A DNA stretch of 6,477 bases from CAZMXI01 sp964570205 (GTDB taxonomy: Bacteria; Planctomycetota; Phycisphaerae; Tepidisphaerales; Tepidisphaeraceae): NCBI GenBank assembly GCA_964570205.1, contig CAZMXI010000226.1:1-6477 (forward strand), read 5' to 3'. Positions 5,757 to 6,477 of the stretch are shown here, in pieces. The translations under genes were made by a program, and so were the position numbers. The notes under the pieces were generated by a model, which saw only the letters and a program-made list of their open reading frames with translations, had not been told where the DNA came from and did no database searches. Position 1 is the first letter of the stretch; each line of letters starts with the position of its first letter.

Positions 5757-6477
5757 CTACCTCACCATCAGAAGGAACCCAAAGCCGCAGAAGAGCATGG
5801 CTGCGACCAGAAGATAAGGAACATGACGCATCTGGAGCCGCGCCATCATCGACTCCACCACGCCGATGCACACGGCCAGTCCCATCATCTCGACGGCGAA
5901 CAGTAACCAGTTCATCCACGTCCGGCCGGCGTCAAAGGGAGCCACCACGTGCAGCAGAACGGCCCCGAGCACAAAGAGTTTGATGGAAGCGGCATAGAGG
6001 ATCGCGCCAAACAACGGCCCGCTGTGATCGAGCACCATCACTTCGTGGATCATGGTCAATTCCAAGTGCGTGTTGGGATCGTCCACAGGAATGCGACAGG
6101 TTTCGGCCAGCAGCACCACGAACAAACCGATGCCAACGCACACCAATGGCGCAACAGAACTCGCGGCAAAGCCGCCGGCCGGACCATGCAGCATGTTGGT
6201 CATGGCCAGTGAACCGGATGCCTTGGCCAGCACCAGGAGGGAAAAGAACAGCGCCGGCTCCGAGAGGCAGGCGAAGGCGACCTCCCGCGCGGCCCCCATG
6301 CCTTCGAACGCCGAACCGGTGTCCAGCGCCGCCGCCGTCGTGAAGAACCGGGCCAGCCCAAACAGGTAAGCGAAGAGGACCAGGTCGCCGGTGAAGGAAA
6401 CGGGCGCATTGAATGGACCGAGGGGAATCAAGAATCCCGCCACCACCACCGTGACCAAGTTCACCACGGGCCCGGCG
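5757..6477 (-). CDS. hyfC: HyfC/HycD-like membrane anchor (NuoH family), 5' end beyond window
   Basis: The C-terminal 239 residues or so of a NuoH-family subunit, the membrane anchor that joins the cytoplasmic electron-transfer module to the ion-pumping arm. Seen in order (numbered from the window edge): ARFF near 42-45, LDTGSAFEGMGAARE at 51-65 and SEPA near 72-75, all typical of HyfC/HycD. CRIPVDDPNTHLELTMIHE follows at 127-145, with conserved acidic residues D132, D133, E139 and E145. Several hydrophobic segments follow. The frame is open to the window edge and the visible part begins inside a membrane helix, so the start is outside; a GTG at 6467-6465 is internal and not the start. Full-length homologues have about 310-320 residues, so about a quarter is missing. 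It ends with TAG five bases before the hyfE-like gene. Confidence 0.92.
   Translation of the reverse strand, partial: AGPVVNLVTVVVAGFLIPLGPFNAPVSFTGDLVLFAYLFGLARFFTTAAALDTGSAFEGMGAAREVAFACLSEPALFFSLLVLAKASGSLAMTNMLHGPAGGFAASSVAPLVCVGIGLFVVLLAETCRIPVDDPNTHLELTMIHEVMVLDHSGPLFGAILYAASIKLFVLGAVLLHVVAPFDAGRTWMNWLLFAVEMMGLAVCIGVVESMMARLQMRHVPYLLVAAMLFCGFGFLLMVR

Noticed and set aside
4852..5817. 321-codon plus-strand frame rich in charged residues
   Set aside because: Antisense shadow of the hyfF- and hyfE-like membrane genes; same compositional artefact.
1307..6477. Standard hydrogenase-4 or formate hydrogenlyase
   Set aside because: Subunit order and motifs fit, but the large subunit lacks every Ni-Fe ligand cysteine, so an H2-evolving function is not supported.
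1307..6477. Ordinary NADH dehydrogenase (complex I)
   Set aside because: The presence of a HyfE-like subunit, the NuoC-NuoD fusion of Hyf type, the ferredoxin-NuoB fusion and the Hyf-type order point away from a nuo operon.
1..6477. CRISPR arrays, tRNA/rRNA genes, insertion sequences or phage genes
   Set aside because: No regularly spaced repeats, RNA gene signatures, transposase motifs or terminal inverted repeats were seen on either strand.

Overview
The window is GC-rich bacterial DNA in which every gene I can support is on the minus strand. Read in the direction of transcription (right to left) it holds a tightly packed set of membrane-complex genes, then thpR, then the start of recA. 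A run of 33 N at 3243-3275 marks an assembly gap, so this is probably a draft or metagenome-derived contig. The RecA N-terminus looks like those of planctomycete/verrucomicrobial-type bacteria, but I would not fix a phylum from this.

Positions 6477-1307 carry five genes resembling subunits of hydrogenase-4/formate hydrogenlyase (Hyf/Hyc) and respiratory complex I. They are a HyfC/NuoH-like membrane anchor (its 5' part lies beyond the window), a HyfE/NuoK-like membrane protein, a HyfF/NuoN-like antiporter subunit, a HyfG-type large subunit (NuoC+NuoD fusion), and a fused ferredoxin/NuoB-type small subunit. Gaps are 3-42 bp, with one ATGA overlap, so they are very likely one transcript. The iron-sulfur wire and the putative proton-path residues are intact. 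All four cysteines that would hold the Ni-Fe site in the large subunit are replaced (A207/T210 and S468/N471). This is the signature of the energy-converting-hydrogenase-related (Ehr) complexes: Hyf-like in architecture, but unable to carry a Ni-Fe centre. The complex probably couples a redox reaction other than H2 turnover to ion movement; its electron donor and acceptor cannot be read from the sequence.

Positions 1210-617 encode ThpR, an RNA 2',3'-cyclic phosphodiesterase with both HxTx motifs. A 239-bp spacer follows, containing a near-consensus sigma-70 promoter (TTGACC, 17 bp, TATACT) whose -10 box is flanked by two direct repeats, a candidate SOS-type operator. recA then runs off the left edge after 125 codons. 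It appears to begin at a GTG behind a strong AGGAG site, although an in-frame ATG lies 32 codons upstream.

thpR next to recA is a known neighbourhood (cinA-thpR-recA in Deinococcus and others). Here the slot upstream of thpR is taken by the Hyf-like operon. Long open frames on the plus strand are antisense shadows produced by GC-rich coding DNA.
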